In this document: positions 51,415 through 59,595 of the stretch, piece by piece
Layout: each line of letters begins with the position of its first letter
Numbering within the stretch: the first letter of the stretch is position 1
Origin: Vulcanimicrobiota bacterium
GTDB lineage: Bacteria > Vulcanimicrobiota > Vulcanimicrobiia > Vulcanimicrobiales > Vulcanimicrobiaceae
Direction: 5' to 3'
Assembly (NCBI GenBank): GCA_027306785.1
Contig: DAHUZB010000006.1
Span: forward strand, 18,036 to 82,035
DNA length: 64,000 nucleotides
Program-made: the position numbers and the translations under genes
The notes under the pieces: model-generated
What the model was told of the DNA's origin: nothing
Seen by the model: only the letters and a program-made list of their open reading frames with translations
Database searches by the model: none

Positions 51415-52629
51415 ATGCAGACGCTGCGCGCGGCGGTATTGAAATTCGGTGGCACATCGGTCGCAACGCGCGAAGCGCGCGAGACGGCCTTTGCGCGCAT
51501 TCTGGCCGCGCGCGAGGCCGGCTTCGCGCCGGTCGCGATCGTCTCGGCGATGGGACGCGCGCCGCAGCCGTACGCGACCGACACGCTTCTCGCGCTCATC
51601 GGCGGCGCAACGGGCAGCGCGAACAGCGATCTGCTGCTGGCCTGCGGCGAGTTGATTTCGGCGGCGGTCTTTGCCGAGGAACTGCGCGCGATGAACGTGG
51701 AGGCGCAGGCGATGACCGGCGCGCAGGCGGGCGTGCGCACCGACGCGACGCGCGGCGACGCGAAGATTCTGCGCGTCGAGCCCGACGCGGTGCGCGCGGC
51801 GATCGAGCGCGGCATCGTGCCGGTGATCGCGGGCTTTCAGGGAGCCGATGAGACGGGGGCGATCACGACGCTCGGGCGCGGCGGCAGCGATCTTTCGGCG
51901 ATCGCGATCGGTCATGCGCTCGGCGCGGAGCGGGTGGATATCTACACCGACGTGAGCGGCGCGATGACCGCCGATCCGCGGCGTGTGCCGAGCGCGCACG
52001 TGATCGAACGCGCATCGCACGAAGAGATGACCGAGCTCGCGGAGCGCGGCGCCAAGGTGATGCACCACAAGGCGGCCGCCTATGCGGAGCGCACCGGCAC
52101 GACCTACGCGATCAAGGGCCTCGCGACCGATGTGGGCACGATCGTGCAGGCGGGCTACGATTCGGAGCGACCCGTGACCGGCGTGACGGCATCGGGCCGC
52201 GTGACGTGGGTGCGCGTGATTCGCGGCGATATCGAGAACCCCACGCAGCGCATGCAGACCGAGCTCGAGATGTTCCGCCGCATCGCCGACGCGGGCATCT
52301 CGATCGATCAGGTGACGATCAATCAGGCGGGCGTGGCGTTCGTGGTCGACGGCGACCGCGGGCGCGACGTGCGCGGGCTGCTCGGCGATCTGAACCTGGC
52401 GGTGCGCGTGCGCGAAGGCTGCGCCAAGATCTCGGTGGTCGGCCACGGGATGCGCTACATGCCGGGCGTGGTGTTCGCGTGCGTCGCCGCGCTCAGCCGC
52501 GCGAACGTGGAGATCATCCACTGCACCGACAGTAACATCACGATCTCGATTCTGGTGCCCGAGGACGACGTGGTTCGCGCCGAGGCCGCCGTTCACGACC
52601 AATTCCATCTGGAAACGAGCGAGGTATAA
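51415..52629 (+). CDS. lysC: Aspartate kinase
   Basis: 404-residue monofunctional aspartokinase. KFGGTSVATREARE opens the kinase domain, TTLGRGGSDLSAIAIGHALGAERVDIYTDVSGAMTADPR closes it, and the C-terminal 140 residues hold two ACT domains (residues ~265-400; RVIRGDIENPTQRMQTELEMFRRI, VGHGMRYMPGVVFACVAALSRANVEI). The ACT pair is the site of lysine/threonine feedback in this family. No internal start for a separate beta subunit is obvious. Confidence 0.95.
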   Translation: MQTLRAAVLKFGGTSVATREARETAFARILAAREAGFAPVAIVSAMGRAPQPYATDTLLALIGGATGSANSDLLLACGELISAAVFAEELRAMNVEAQAMTGAQAGVRTDATRGDAKILRVEPDAVRAAIERGIVPVIAGFQGADETGAITTLGRGGSDLSAIAIGHALGAERVDIYTDVSGAMTADPRRVPSAHVIERASHEEMTELAERGAKVMHHKAAAYAERTGTTYAIKGLATDVGTIVQAGYDSERPVTGVTASGRVTWVRVIRGDIENPTQRMQTELEMFRRIADAGISIDQVTINQAGVAFVVDGDRGRDVRGLLGDLNLAVRVREGCAKISVVGHGMRYMPGVVFACVAALSRANVEIIHCTDSNITISILVPEDDVVRAEAAVHDQFHLETSEV

Positions 52630-52630
52630 C

Positions 52631-53527
52631 GTGCAAGCACTCGGGACCATCGTGACCGCGATGATCACGCCGTTCGACGAGCGCGGCGAGCTCGACACCG
52701 CCGAAGCGGCGCGTCTGGCGCGCTTTCTCACCGAACGCGGCAACGACGCGCTCGTGATCGCGGGCTCGACCGGCGAAGGCATGACCCTCGATGCGGCCGA
52801 GCGCAATGCGCTCGTGCGCGCAACCAAAGACGCGGTGGGCACGAGCGCGACGATCATCGCGAACGTGGGCACGAGCGATACGCGAGCGAGCGTGCGCGCC
52901 GCGCGCGAGGCGCAGGACGCGGGCGCCGACGCGCTGCTGGTGGTGGTGCCGCCGTACAGCAAGCCGACGCAGAGCGGAATGCTCGCGCACTTCGGCGCGA
53001 TCGCCGACGCGACGCCGCTGCCGATCGTCGTCTACAATATTCCCGGACGTTCGGCGTCGAATATGCTGCCGGAGACACTGCTGGAACTGCATCGCCGCCA
53101 TCGCAACGTGCTCGGTGTGAAAGAGTCGAGCGGCGATCTCAAGCAGATCGCGACGATCGTGCGCGACAAGGCGCCGGAGTTCCGCGTGCTCGCGGGCGAC
53201 GATCATCTCTTCCTGCCCTGCCTTGCGGTCGGTGCGGACGGCGTGGTCGGCGTCGCTACGCATCTGTGCTCGCGCGAATTCCGCGCGATGCTCGATGCCT
53301 ATCGCGGCGGCGATGTCGCCAAGGCGGCGGCGATCCACCTGTCGCTGCTCGGACTCTTCGACGCGCTCTTTGCGACGAGCAATCCGATTCCGATCAAGTG
53401 GGCGATGAATGCGCTCGGCTTCCGCGCCGGACGTTGCCGCTCGCCGCTCGACGAGTTGCCCGCCGCGCTCGCGGAACGGCTTGCGCCGCTGGTCGAGCCG
53501 TACCGCGCCGCCGCAGCGCTCGGCTGA
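52631..53527 (+). CDS. dapA: 4-hydroxy-tetrahydrodipicolinate synthase
   Basis: 298-residue class I aldolase. GTIVTAMITPFDERGELD, the GSTGEGMTL loop with the Thr-Thr/Tyr relay region, YNIPGRSASNMLPETL with the active Tyr, and the Schiff-base Lys in LGVKESSGDLKQIA. Condenses pyruvate with aspartate semialdehyde. GTG start directly after lysC (1 bp gap). Later lysine-pathway steps are not in the window. Confidence 0.95.
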   Translation: MQALGTIVTAMITPFDERGELDTAEAARLARFLTERGNDALVIAGSTGEGMTLDAAERNALVRATKDAVGTSATIIANVGTSDTRASVRAAREAQDAGADALLVVVPPYSKPTQSGMLAHFGAIADATPLPIVVYNIPGRSASNMLPETLLELHRRHRNVLGVKESSGDLKQIATIVRDKAPEFRVLAGDDHLFLPCLAVGADGVVGVATHLCSREFRAMLDAYRGGDVAKAAAIHLSLLGLFDALFATSNPIPIKWAMNALGFRAGRCRSPLDELPAALAERLAPLVEPYRAAAALG

Positions 53528-53538
53528 CGACGCACCGC

Positions 53539-54288
53539 GTGGCCGACAGCATCGAGATCCTGGGATGTCGCCTGGATCTGCTCGACGCGCCGAGCGCGAC
53601 CGAGCGGATCTTGGATTTCGCGCGTACGGGCGCGGGCGCGCAGATCGTGACGCTCGGCACCGAGATGGTGGTGCAGGCGCAGCGCGATCCCGCGTTTCGC
53701 GCGGTCGTGAACGGCGCGGCGCTCTCGCTCTGCGATACGATCGGGCTGTTGGCCGTCGCGCGCCGCCGCGGCGCCGAGCTGCGCGAACGCGTGACCGGCG
53801 TGGAACTGGTCGAGCGGCTCTGCGCGCACGCGGCCGCGGAAGGCGTACCGGTCTACCTGTTCGGCGGCGCCGAAGGGGTGGCGGCCGATGCGGCGGCGGT
53901 GCTCGAAGCGCGCTTTCCGGGGCTGCCGATCGCGGGCCTGCGCAACGGGTTTTTCGGCGAGAGCGAGTCCGCGGAGATCGTCGCGGAGATTCGGGCGAGC
54001 GAGGCGCAGATTCTCTTCGTCGGGCTGGGGTCGCCGCGCCAGGAGTATTGGCTCGCCGAGCATCTGCGTGCGACGGGATGCGGCGCGGGCGTGGGCGTGG
54101 GCGGCTCGTTCGATGTGTTGAGCGGGCGCGTGAAACGCGCTCCGCGGGTGTGGCGTCGTTTGGGAATGGAGTGGCTCTACCGGTTGCTGCGCGAGCCGCA
54201 TCGCTGGCGCCGTCAACTCGCACTCCCGTATTTCGTCTGGCTCATCACCCTCGATCGACTCGGTGTCGCAAGCAAGAAAGGGACGTAA
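53539..54288 (+). CDS. WecG/TagA/CpsF-family glycosyltransferase
   Basis: 249 residues of the GT26 family. Characteristic blocks: QIVTLGTEMVVQAQRDPAFRAVVN, LCDTIGLLAVARRRG, VTGVELVERLCAHAAAEGVPVYLFGGAEGVA, AQILFVGLGSPRQEYWLAEH and GVGGSFDVLSGRVKRAPRVWRRLGMEWLYRLLREP. Family members add N-acetylmannosaminyl-type sugars to lipid-linked oligosaccharides at the cytoplasmic membrane; the exact donor is unknown. GTG start at 53539, 11 bp after dapA. Confidence 0.88.
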   Translation: MADSIEILGCRLDLLDAPSATERILDFARTGAGAQIVTLGTEMVVQAQRDPAFRAVVNGAALSLCDTIGLLAVARRRGAELRERVTGVELVERLCAHAAAEGVPVYLFGGAEGVAADAAAVLEARFPGLPIAGLRNGFFGESESAEIVAEIRASEAQILFVGLGSPRQEYWLAEHLRATGCGAGVGVGGSFDVLSGRVKRAPRVWRRLGMEWLYRLLREPHRWRRQLALPYFVWLITLDRLGVASKKGT

Positions 54289-54294
54289 CACGAC

Positions 54295-55323
54295 GTGAAA
54301 GCGATGATTCTCGCGGGTGGGCTCTCGACGCGCCTCTATCCGCTCACGAAGCAAGTGCCCAAGCCGCTCGTGCCGGTTGCGGGCGTGCCGAACGCCGTGC
54401 ATCTGATTCGTTATCTGCACTCGTACGGCTACGACGAGATCGCGATCAACGTGCATTATCTCGCCGACGCGATCGTGGCCGCCCTCGGCGACGGATCGCG
54501 CTTCGGCGTGAAGCTGACCTACTTGCACGAAGCGCAGTTGATGGGCAGCGCGGGCGCGGTGAAAGCGATGGAATCGTTCTTCGGCGCGGATGATTTCGTG
54601 GTGGTGGGCTGCGACGATCTCACCGATCTCCCGATCGACAAGCTGGTCGCCGAGCATCGGCGTCACGGCGCGGTCGCGACGATCGGGCTCGTGGTGCGCC
54701 CGCAGGTGGATCAGTACGGCGTCGTGGTGCTCGGTGAGGACGGCCGCATCACCGGCTTTCAGGAAAAGCCCGCGCCGGGAACCGAGCGCAGCAAGCTCGT
54801 GAATACGGGCATCTACGCGTTCTCGCCCGCGATCTTCGAGCACATTCCCGCGCTGACGTTCTACGATTTCGGCAAACAGGTCTTTCCCGATCTGCTCGCC
54901 GCGGGCGCGGCGTTTTACGGCTACGATGCGCGCGATGCCTACTGGTGCGATATCGGGACGCCGAGCGAGTATCGCCGCGCGAGCGACGACGTGGTCAACG
55001 GAATCTTCCGCATTCCGGGTACGCGGGCGAACGGCGCCGCGGCCGACGCGCGCATCGACGCGAGCGCGCAGGTGGATGCGAACGTGTGGATCGGCGCGGG
55101 CGCGGAGATCGGCGCGCACGCGCGCGTGAGCGGCCCCGCCGTGGTCGGCGATCGCGTGACGATCGGCGAGGGTGCGCAGATCGACGGCTCGATTCTGTGG
55201 GAAGGCGCCCAGGTGGGCGATGGTGCGACCCTGCGCGATACGATCGTGGGTATCGGCTACGCGGTGCCCGCCGAGGCGCGTTTGACCGGCGCGGTGGTGG
55301 CGAACGACGAAGTGCCGACCTAG
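54295..55323 (+). CDS. Sugar nucleotidyltransferase with beta-helix tail (second copy)
   Basis: 342 residues, homologous in layout to the protein at 44106. KAMILAGGLSTRLYPLTKQVPKPLVPVAG opens the nucleotidyltransferase domain; VVGCDDLTDLPIDKLV holds the metal Asp; FQEKPAPGTERSKLVNTGIYAFSP follows; hexapeptide-type repeats end the chain (DASAQVDANVWIGAGAEIGAHARV). Likely makes an NDP-sugar, in the mannose- or glucose-1-phosphate group. GTG at 54295, 6 bp after the WecG-like gene, suggesting joint glycan assembly. Confidence 0.87.
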   Translation: MKAMILAGGLSTRLYPLTKQVPKPLVPVAGVPNAVHLIRYLHSYGYDEIAINVHYLADAIVAALGDGSRFGVKLTYLHEAQLMGSAGAVKAMESFFGADDFVVVGCDDLTDLPIDKLVAEHRRHGAVATIGLVVRPQVDQYGVVVLGEDGRITGFQEKPAPGTERSKLVNTGIYAFSPAIFEHIPALTFYDFGKQVFPDLLAAGAAFYGYDARDAYWCDIGTPSEYRRASDDVVNGIFRIPGTRANGAAADARIDASAQVDANVWIGAGAEIGAHARVSGPAVVGDRVTIGEGAQIDGSILWEGAQVGDGATLRDTIVGIGYAVPAEARLTGAVVANDEVPT

Positions 55324-55357
55324 CCGGATTCACGCGACGGCGTGAACGAGCTCGTGC

Positions 55358-55957
55358 ATGATGCACGGGCTTTTCGAGTTGCTCTTTCCCGCGCAGTGCG
55401 CGGCGTGCGGCGCGCAGGGCGGTGGGCTGTGTGCGCGTTGCGTGCCGCTCGACGCGCCGCCGTTGCACCGCGCGACCGAGACGTTGCGGGTCCACGCGCT
55501 CGGCTCGTACGAGGGGGCGCTGCGCGCCGCGATTCTCGCGCTCAAAGACGGCCGCCGCGACGTGGCCGAGGCGCTCGGCGAACGGCTCGCGCGGCTGGTT
55601 CCGGCGGGGGCGCTGCTCGTGCCGGTTCCCACGAGCGCCGCGCGCCGCCGCGTGCGCGGCGTCGACGGCGTGCGCCTGGTGGCGACGCAGGCCGCGCAGC
55701 GCGCGGGCGCTCGGGTCGTCGCGGCGCTGGAACATCGGGCGAGCGACGCGCAGCGCGGACGCAGCGGCGAACAGCGGCGCGCGGCCCGCGGGCGTTTCCG
55801 TTGCGATGCGACAATGGTCGGCGGTCTCGACGTGATGCTGCTGGACGACGTCTGCACCACCGGCACCACGCTCGACGACTGCGCGGCGGCGCTGCGCGCG
55901 GGCGGCGCGCGCGTGACGCAAGCGTTGGCGGCGGCGGTCGCGAACGGAGGGGCGTGA
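55358..55957 (+). CDS. comF: ComF-family phosphoribosyltransferase-like protein
   Basis: 199 residues. N-terminal zinc-type pair CAACGAQGGGLCARC, central LLVPVPTSAARRRVRGVDGVRLVA, and the phosphoribosyl-pyrophosphate loop VMLLDDVCTTGTTLDDCAAAL. ComF proteins support DNA uptake during natural competence in several bacteria, but their molecular role is not settled. Its stop overlaps the ribD start (GTGA). No other competence gene is nearby. ATG at 55358 or 55361. Confidence 0.85.
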   Translation: MMHGLFELLFPAQCAACGAQGGGLCARCVPLDAPPLHRATETLRVHALGSYEGALRAAILALKDGRRDVAEALGERLARLVPAGALLVPVPTSAARRRVRGVDGVRLVATQAAQRAGARVVAALEHRASDAQRGRSGEQRRAARGRFRCDATMVGGLDVMLLDDVCTTGTTLDDCAAALRAGGARVTQALAAAVANGGA

Positions 55958-57054
55958 CCCCTGCGGATCGTCTTTTCATGGAGCGCGCGTACGAGCTCGC
56001 GGCGCGCGGAATCGGGAACACGTCACCCAATCCCGCCGTCGGCGCCGTGATCGTGCGCGACGGGCGCGTGATCGGGGAGGGCTACCATCACCGCGCGGGC
56101 GAGGCGCACGCCGAAGTGCACGCGCTCGCGCAGGCGGGCGATGCACGCGGCGCGACCGTGTACGTGACGCTCGAACCGTGCAATCACGTGGGCCGCACGC
56201 CCGCCTGTTCGCAGGAGTTGCTCGATGCGGGCGTGGCGCGCGTGGTCGTGGGCACGCTCGATCCCAATCCCAAGACCAACGGCGGCGGCGTGGCGCGCCT
56301 GCGCGAGCGCGGCGTAGAGGTGACGGTGCTCGATGAACCGCGCGCGCGACGCTTGATCGAGCCGTTCGCCGCGGCGATCGGGCGCGATCGCCCGTACGTG
56401 GCGCTCAAGATGGCGATGTCGCTCGACGGCCGCATCACCTCGCGCCCCGGCGTGCAAGAGTGGATCACGTGTGAAGAAGAACGCTTGTACGTGCGCGATC
56501 TGCGCATCGCGCACGACGCGGTGATGGTGGGCGCGGGAACGATTCGCGTGGACGATCCCCAGCTCACCGTGCGCCCGGCGTCGCACCGCCTGCGCCCGTA
56601 CGTGCGCGTGGTGCTCTGCGAGACCGACACGGTGCCAGAAAGAAGCCGCGTCTTCGCCGCGGTCGAGGATTATGCACGCACGATCGTGGTTGCGCCCGCG
56701 GGTGCGCGCGAACGCTTCGCCAACCTGCGCGACGTGGCCGATCTGCTCTTCGTCGGTGACGACGATGCGCAGCAGCTCGATCTTACCGCGGCGATGCGCG
56801 GTCTGCGCGAACGCGGCATTCAGAGTGCGCTCTGCGAAGGCGGTCCGACCGCGGGCGGCCGACTGATCGCGGCGGGTTTGGTGGATCGTCTCTACTGGGC
56901 GGTCGCGCCGGTGCTGCTCAGCACCGATCGCGCGGTGCCGGTGCTGGCGGGCGCCGATCTCGCAACGCTAGGCGCGCGAGTGCGGTTTGACGGTGTCGAA
57001 ATGGTCGGCGCGGATGTCGTGCTGACGGGAGTGATGGAGCAGCCACGTGTTTAG
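55954..57054 (+). CDS. ribD: Bifunctional riboflavin deaminase/reductase RibD
   Basis: 366 residues. N-terminal deaminase domain with zinc ligands in HAEVHALAQAG and EPCNHVGRTPAC; C-terminal reductase domain with RPYVALKMAMSLDGRITSRPG and GIQSALCEGGPTAGGRLIAAG. Catalyses the second and third steps of riboflavin synthesis. GTG start at 55954 within the comF stop, with a GGAGGG just before it. Overlaps ribE by 8 bp. RibBA and RibH are not present downstream, so the pathway is split. Confidence 0.95.
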   Translation: MTPADRLFMERAYELAARGIGNTSPNPAVGAVIVRDGRVIGEGYHHRAGEAHAEVHALAQAGDARGATVYVTLEPCNHVGRTPACSQELLDAGVARVVVGTLDPNPKTNGGGVARLRERGVEVTVLDEPRARRLIEPFAAAIGRDRPYVALKMAMSLDGRITSRPGVQEWITCEEERLYVRDLRIAHDAVMVGAGTIRVDDPQLTVRPASHRLRPYVRVVLCETDTVPERSRVFAAVEDYARTIVVAPAGARERFANLRDVADLLFVGDDDAQQLDLTAAMRGLRERGIQSALCEGGPTAGGRLIAAGLVDRLYWAVAPVLLSTDRAVPVLAGADLATLGARVRFDGVEMVGADVVLTGVMEQPRV

Positions 57055-57649
57055 CGGATTGATCGGATATCGTGCGACGGTCGTCGCGAATGACGCGCTC
57101 GCGGGCGGCGGCGCCACGCTGCGGTTGCGCTGCGAGGGCGTGGCCGCGGAGCGCCCCGAGGTGAAGGATTCGATCGCGGTCAACGGCGTGTGCCTCACCG
57201 CGACGCGCATCGAGGGCGAGACGATCGCCTTCGACGTGATTCCCGAGACGCTCGCGCGTAGCACGCTCGGCACGCTGCGCGTCGGCGACGTGACGAATAT
57301 CGAGTACTCGCTGCGCATCGGCGATCGCATGGGCGGACACTTCGTGTACGGCCACGTTGACACGACCGCGCGCGTGCTCGCGCGCACGCCCGAAGGTCAG
57401 GGCGAACGGGTGCGCATCGAGCGACCGGCGCAGTTCGAACCGACGATCGCGGAGAAGGCGTTCATTTCGATCGACGGCGTGAGCCTCACGGTCGCGGCGG
57501 TGGGCGACGGCTGGTTCGAACTCGCGCTGATTCCCGAGACGCTCGCGCGCACGACCCTCGGCGCGCGCCCGGTCGGCAGCGCGGTGAACGTGGAGATCGA
57601 TCCGCTCGCACGCTACGTCGTGGAAGCGGTTCGCGCGAGGAACGTATGA
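57047..57649 (+). CDS. ribE: Riboflavin synthase, alpha chain
   Basis: 200 residues built from two homologous lumazine-binding repeats. First: MFSGLIGYRATV and SIAVNGVCLTATRIEG with FDVIPETLARSTLG; second: ISIDGVSLTVAAVGDGWFELALIPETLARTTLG. Between them lies GGHFVYGHVDTTA. Converts two lumazine molecules to riboflavin in a trimer. GTG start inside the ribD end; its stop overlaps the thioesterase gene by 4 bp. Confidence 0.94.
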   Translation: MFSGLIGYRATVVANDALAGGGATLRLRCEGVAAERPEVKDSIAVNGVCLTATRIEGETIAFDVIPETLARSTLGTLRVGDVTNIEYSLRIGDRMGGHFVYGHVDTTARVLARTPEGQGERVRIERPAQFEPTIAEKAFISIDGVSLTVAAVGDGWFELALIPETLARTTLGARPVGSAVNVEIDPLARYVVEAVRARNV

Positions 57650-58095
57650 CGAAGTTTCGCGATACGATGCCCCCCGGCGCGCGCGCGTTCGAGGCGCGGC
57701 TGCAGGTGCAGTGGGCCGACGTGGATATCGCCGGAATCATGTACTTCGCCGCCTATTGGCGATTCGCGGAGTATGCCGAGATGGAGCTTTTTCGCGAACT
57801 CGGCTTTCCGTACAATTCGGTCTTTGAAACGCTCGATTTCTGGCTCCCCCGGGTGAAGGTGGAGGCCGAGTATCACGCGCCCGCGCTGATGGGCGACTGG
57901 TTGCGCATGCGAACCCATCTCGAGAAGGTCGGTGCCTCGAGCGTGCGCTGGCAGACGGTGATCTTCAACGAGCGAACCGGCGAGCCGAGCGCGGCGATGA
58001 CGCTCACCGTCGCCTGCATGAACCGCGAGACGAAGAAGAGTATGCCGCTGCCACCCGCGCTACGCGAGCGCCTGCTCGCCGCGCTGCATCCGTAG
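57646..58095 (+). CDS. Hotdog-fold acyl-CoA thioesterase (4HBT family)
   Basis: 149 residues. QVQWADVDIAGIMYFAAYWRFAEYAEMELFRELG carries the family motif (D-x-x-G/A-x-x-Y-F..Y..), with the Asp as likely catalytic residue; VKVEAEYHAPALMGDWLRMRTHLEKVG and VACMNRETKKSMPLPP follow. Probably hydrolyses short or aromatic acyl-CoA thioesters. Last gene of the long rightward run, coupled to ribE by ATGA. Confidence 0.85.
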   Translation: MTKFRDTMPPGARAFEARLQVQWADVDIAGIMYFAAYWRFAEYAEMELFRELGFPYNSVFETLDFWLPRVKVEAEYHAPALMGDWLRMRTHLEKVGASSVRWQTVIFNERTGEPSAAMTLTVACMNRETKKSMPLPPALRERLLAALHP

Positions 58096-58106
58096 CTTCG
58101 GCATTC

Positions 58107-58526
58107 ATGCTCTTCCGCGATCCCGAAAAAGACGAAGTCGATATCGCTTCTCCTCACGCACGAGCGCGAAGTTGGCGCCGCCGAGTTCAAAGCGCGCTGT
58201 CTCGAAATCATGGACGAGGTGGAGCGACTCGGAGCCGAGATCACGATTACCGGATTTCGGCTCGCGCGGCGAACGCGATCGAGGAGGCTGCGTCTGCAGG
58301 CGAGTTGCTGCTCTCGCCGATCAGCGCTTGGGAGATCGGCATGCTGGTTGAAAAAAGACAGCTACGGTTGACGATACCGGTCGATGAGTTCGTGCGTGAA
58401 TTGTTCGGGGCGAAGGGTGTGGTGACCGCTGCCTTCACGCCCGTGGTCGCGCTCGCAGCCGCGCGACTCCCGGGCGGCTTTCACGCAGACCCCGCCGACC
58501 GCACGGTTCGCTGCGCGGCGTGCTGA
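58107..58526 (+). pseudogene. Collapsed Phd/VapC toxin-antitoxin locus
   Basis: Two partial proteins meet at 58251-58254 in different frames. Before it, from 58171, one frame reads VGAAEFKARCLEIMDEVERL, then GAEITITG, the N-terminal part of a Phd/YefM-type antitoxin. From 58251 another frame reads RISARAANAIEEAASAGELL, then SPISAWEIGMLVEKRQLRLT and FHADPADR, the middle of a PIN-domain (VapC-like) toxin. Missing are the antitoxin's tail, the toxin's first Asp region and the toxin's C-terminal end. An internal deletion removed the junction of an antitoxin-toxin operon. The 139-codon open frame across it is unlikely to be functional. Confidence 0.82.
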
Positions 58527-58534
58527 GCGGCGGG

Positions 58535-59515
58535 TCAGTGCGTGAAGTGGACGATGCCGATGCGGACTTGCGCGAGCCCCTTCGGTAAGAACAGCCCGGC
58601 GAGCGAACCGATATCGACGGCGACGTTCGTGGAGGTGTCGTCCCAGCGATAGTCGTTAAGGCCGAGATCATCGCCCGTCGTCGTGCTGAAGCCGCCGGGC
58701 AGCGCCGCGGCGACGGCCTGCAGCACCTGCGCTTCGAGCGCCTTCGGCGACGCGACCATCGGCGTCGTGGAGCATTCGAGCGTCCAATTCGGCGAGAACG
58801 AATCGAGCTTCAACACGTTCTCGGTGAGATCGCGCACGCTGCATTCGGTGAGCGATGAGCCGAATGATACAGTGAGCGGGTAGGCCATCTGTCCGAGATC
58901 GTCGCGTTTTCCGCCGCCGCGCAGCGAGGTGAAGTCGGTCGGCCCCGCTTCGACGCCGAGCTTCACGAAATTGCTCACCGCATCGCGCAGCGCATCGATC
59001 TCATCGAGGGTGGCTTCGTGTAGGGTGTGAAGCGGTTGCGCGAGATCGTGACCGATTCTCGTGCTAAACCCGCCGTTGTATGTGTCGACCTGCACCCAGA
59101 GCTTCGTTTTCGCGTTCCGCCATCGATAGGTGGGATACTCTTTGGAGCCCGATGTGGCGCGGTCGAATCCGACGAGTGACGGCGTAAGCTGCGCCACGAT
59201 GTAGGATGCCGTCTTTTCGTGCGACCACGATTTCGGCACGGTCCACTCGTCGTTGAGGTACCAGTTCTCCGCGTGATGCGGCCACGAGAACTCGTCGACG
59301 ATCGAGCACGACGCGCAGCCCTTCGCGTGGGCTCGCGCGATGCCGTACGTGATGCGGTAACTCTCTCGTTGTTTTTCGATGCCGCGTAGCGCGGAAAAGT
59401 TCTGCGGGGCGTACGCGAGCATAGCGTGCGTGTAGGTGCGGAGCACGTCGGAAGCGCGCCCCGGAAGCGGCAAGAGGAGCGTCGCACAGAGAGCGACGAG
59501 GGCAGGCGTCTTCAT
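58535..59515 (-). CDS. Secreted protein with internal domain duplication
   Basis: 326 residues, signal peptide (ALVALCATLLLPLPGRAS). The mature part shows two related halves: NFSALRGIEKQ with EYPTYRWRNAKTKLWVQVDTYNGGFSTR, and DFTSLRGGGKRDD with LGLNDYRWDDTSTNVAVDIGSL. Each half carries Cys residues (CASC; C..C further on). The fold is probably beta-rich, but I do not recognise a family. It stands alone, convergent with the TA remnant and divergent from the propeller lipoprotein. Confidence 0.66.
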   Translation of the reverse strand: MKTPALVALCATLLLPLPGRASDVLRTYTHAMLAYAPQNFSALRGIEKQRESYRITYGIARAHAKGCASCSIVDEFSWPHHAENWYLNDEWTVPKSWSHEKTASYIVAQLTPSLVGFDRATSGSKEYPTYRWRNAKTKLWVQVDTYNGGFSTRIGHDLAQPLHTLHEATLDEIDALRDAVSNFVKLGVEAGPTDFTSLRGGGKRDDLGQMAYPLTVSFGSSLTECSVRDLTENVLKLDSFSPNWTLECSTTPMVASPKALEAQVLQAVAAALPGGFSTTTGDDLGLNDYRWDDTSTNVAVDIGSLAGLFLPKGLAQVRIGIVHFTH

Positions 59516-59595
59516 GGTGCCGTGTTCGCGCCGCTCGGGCATGCTCCCGCTGATAGTTCAAGGGAACGATCTGCGGCCCTGAGAACGTCATTTTC

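Noticed and set aside
50440..52962. Minus-strand open frame of about 840 codons opposite asd, lysC and dapA
   Set aside because: Shadow frame with unnatural composition; the plus-strand genes have complete catalytic motifs.
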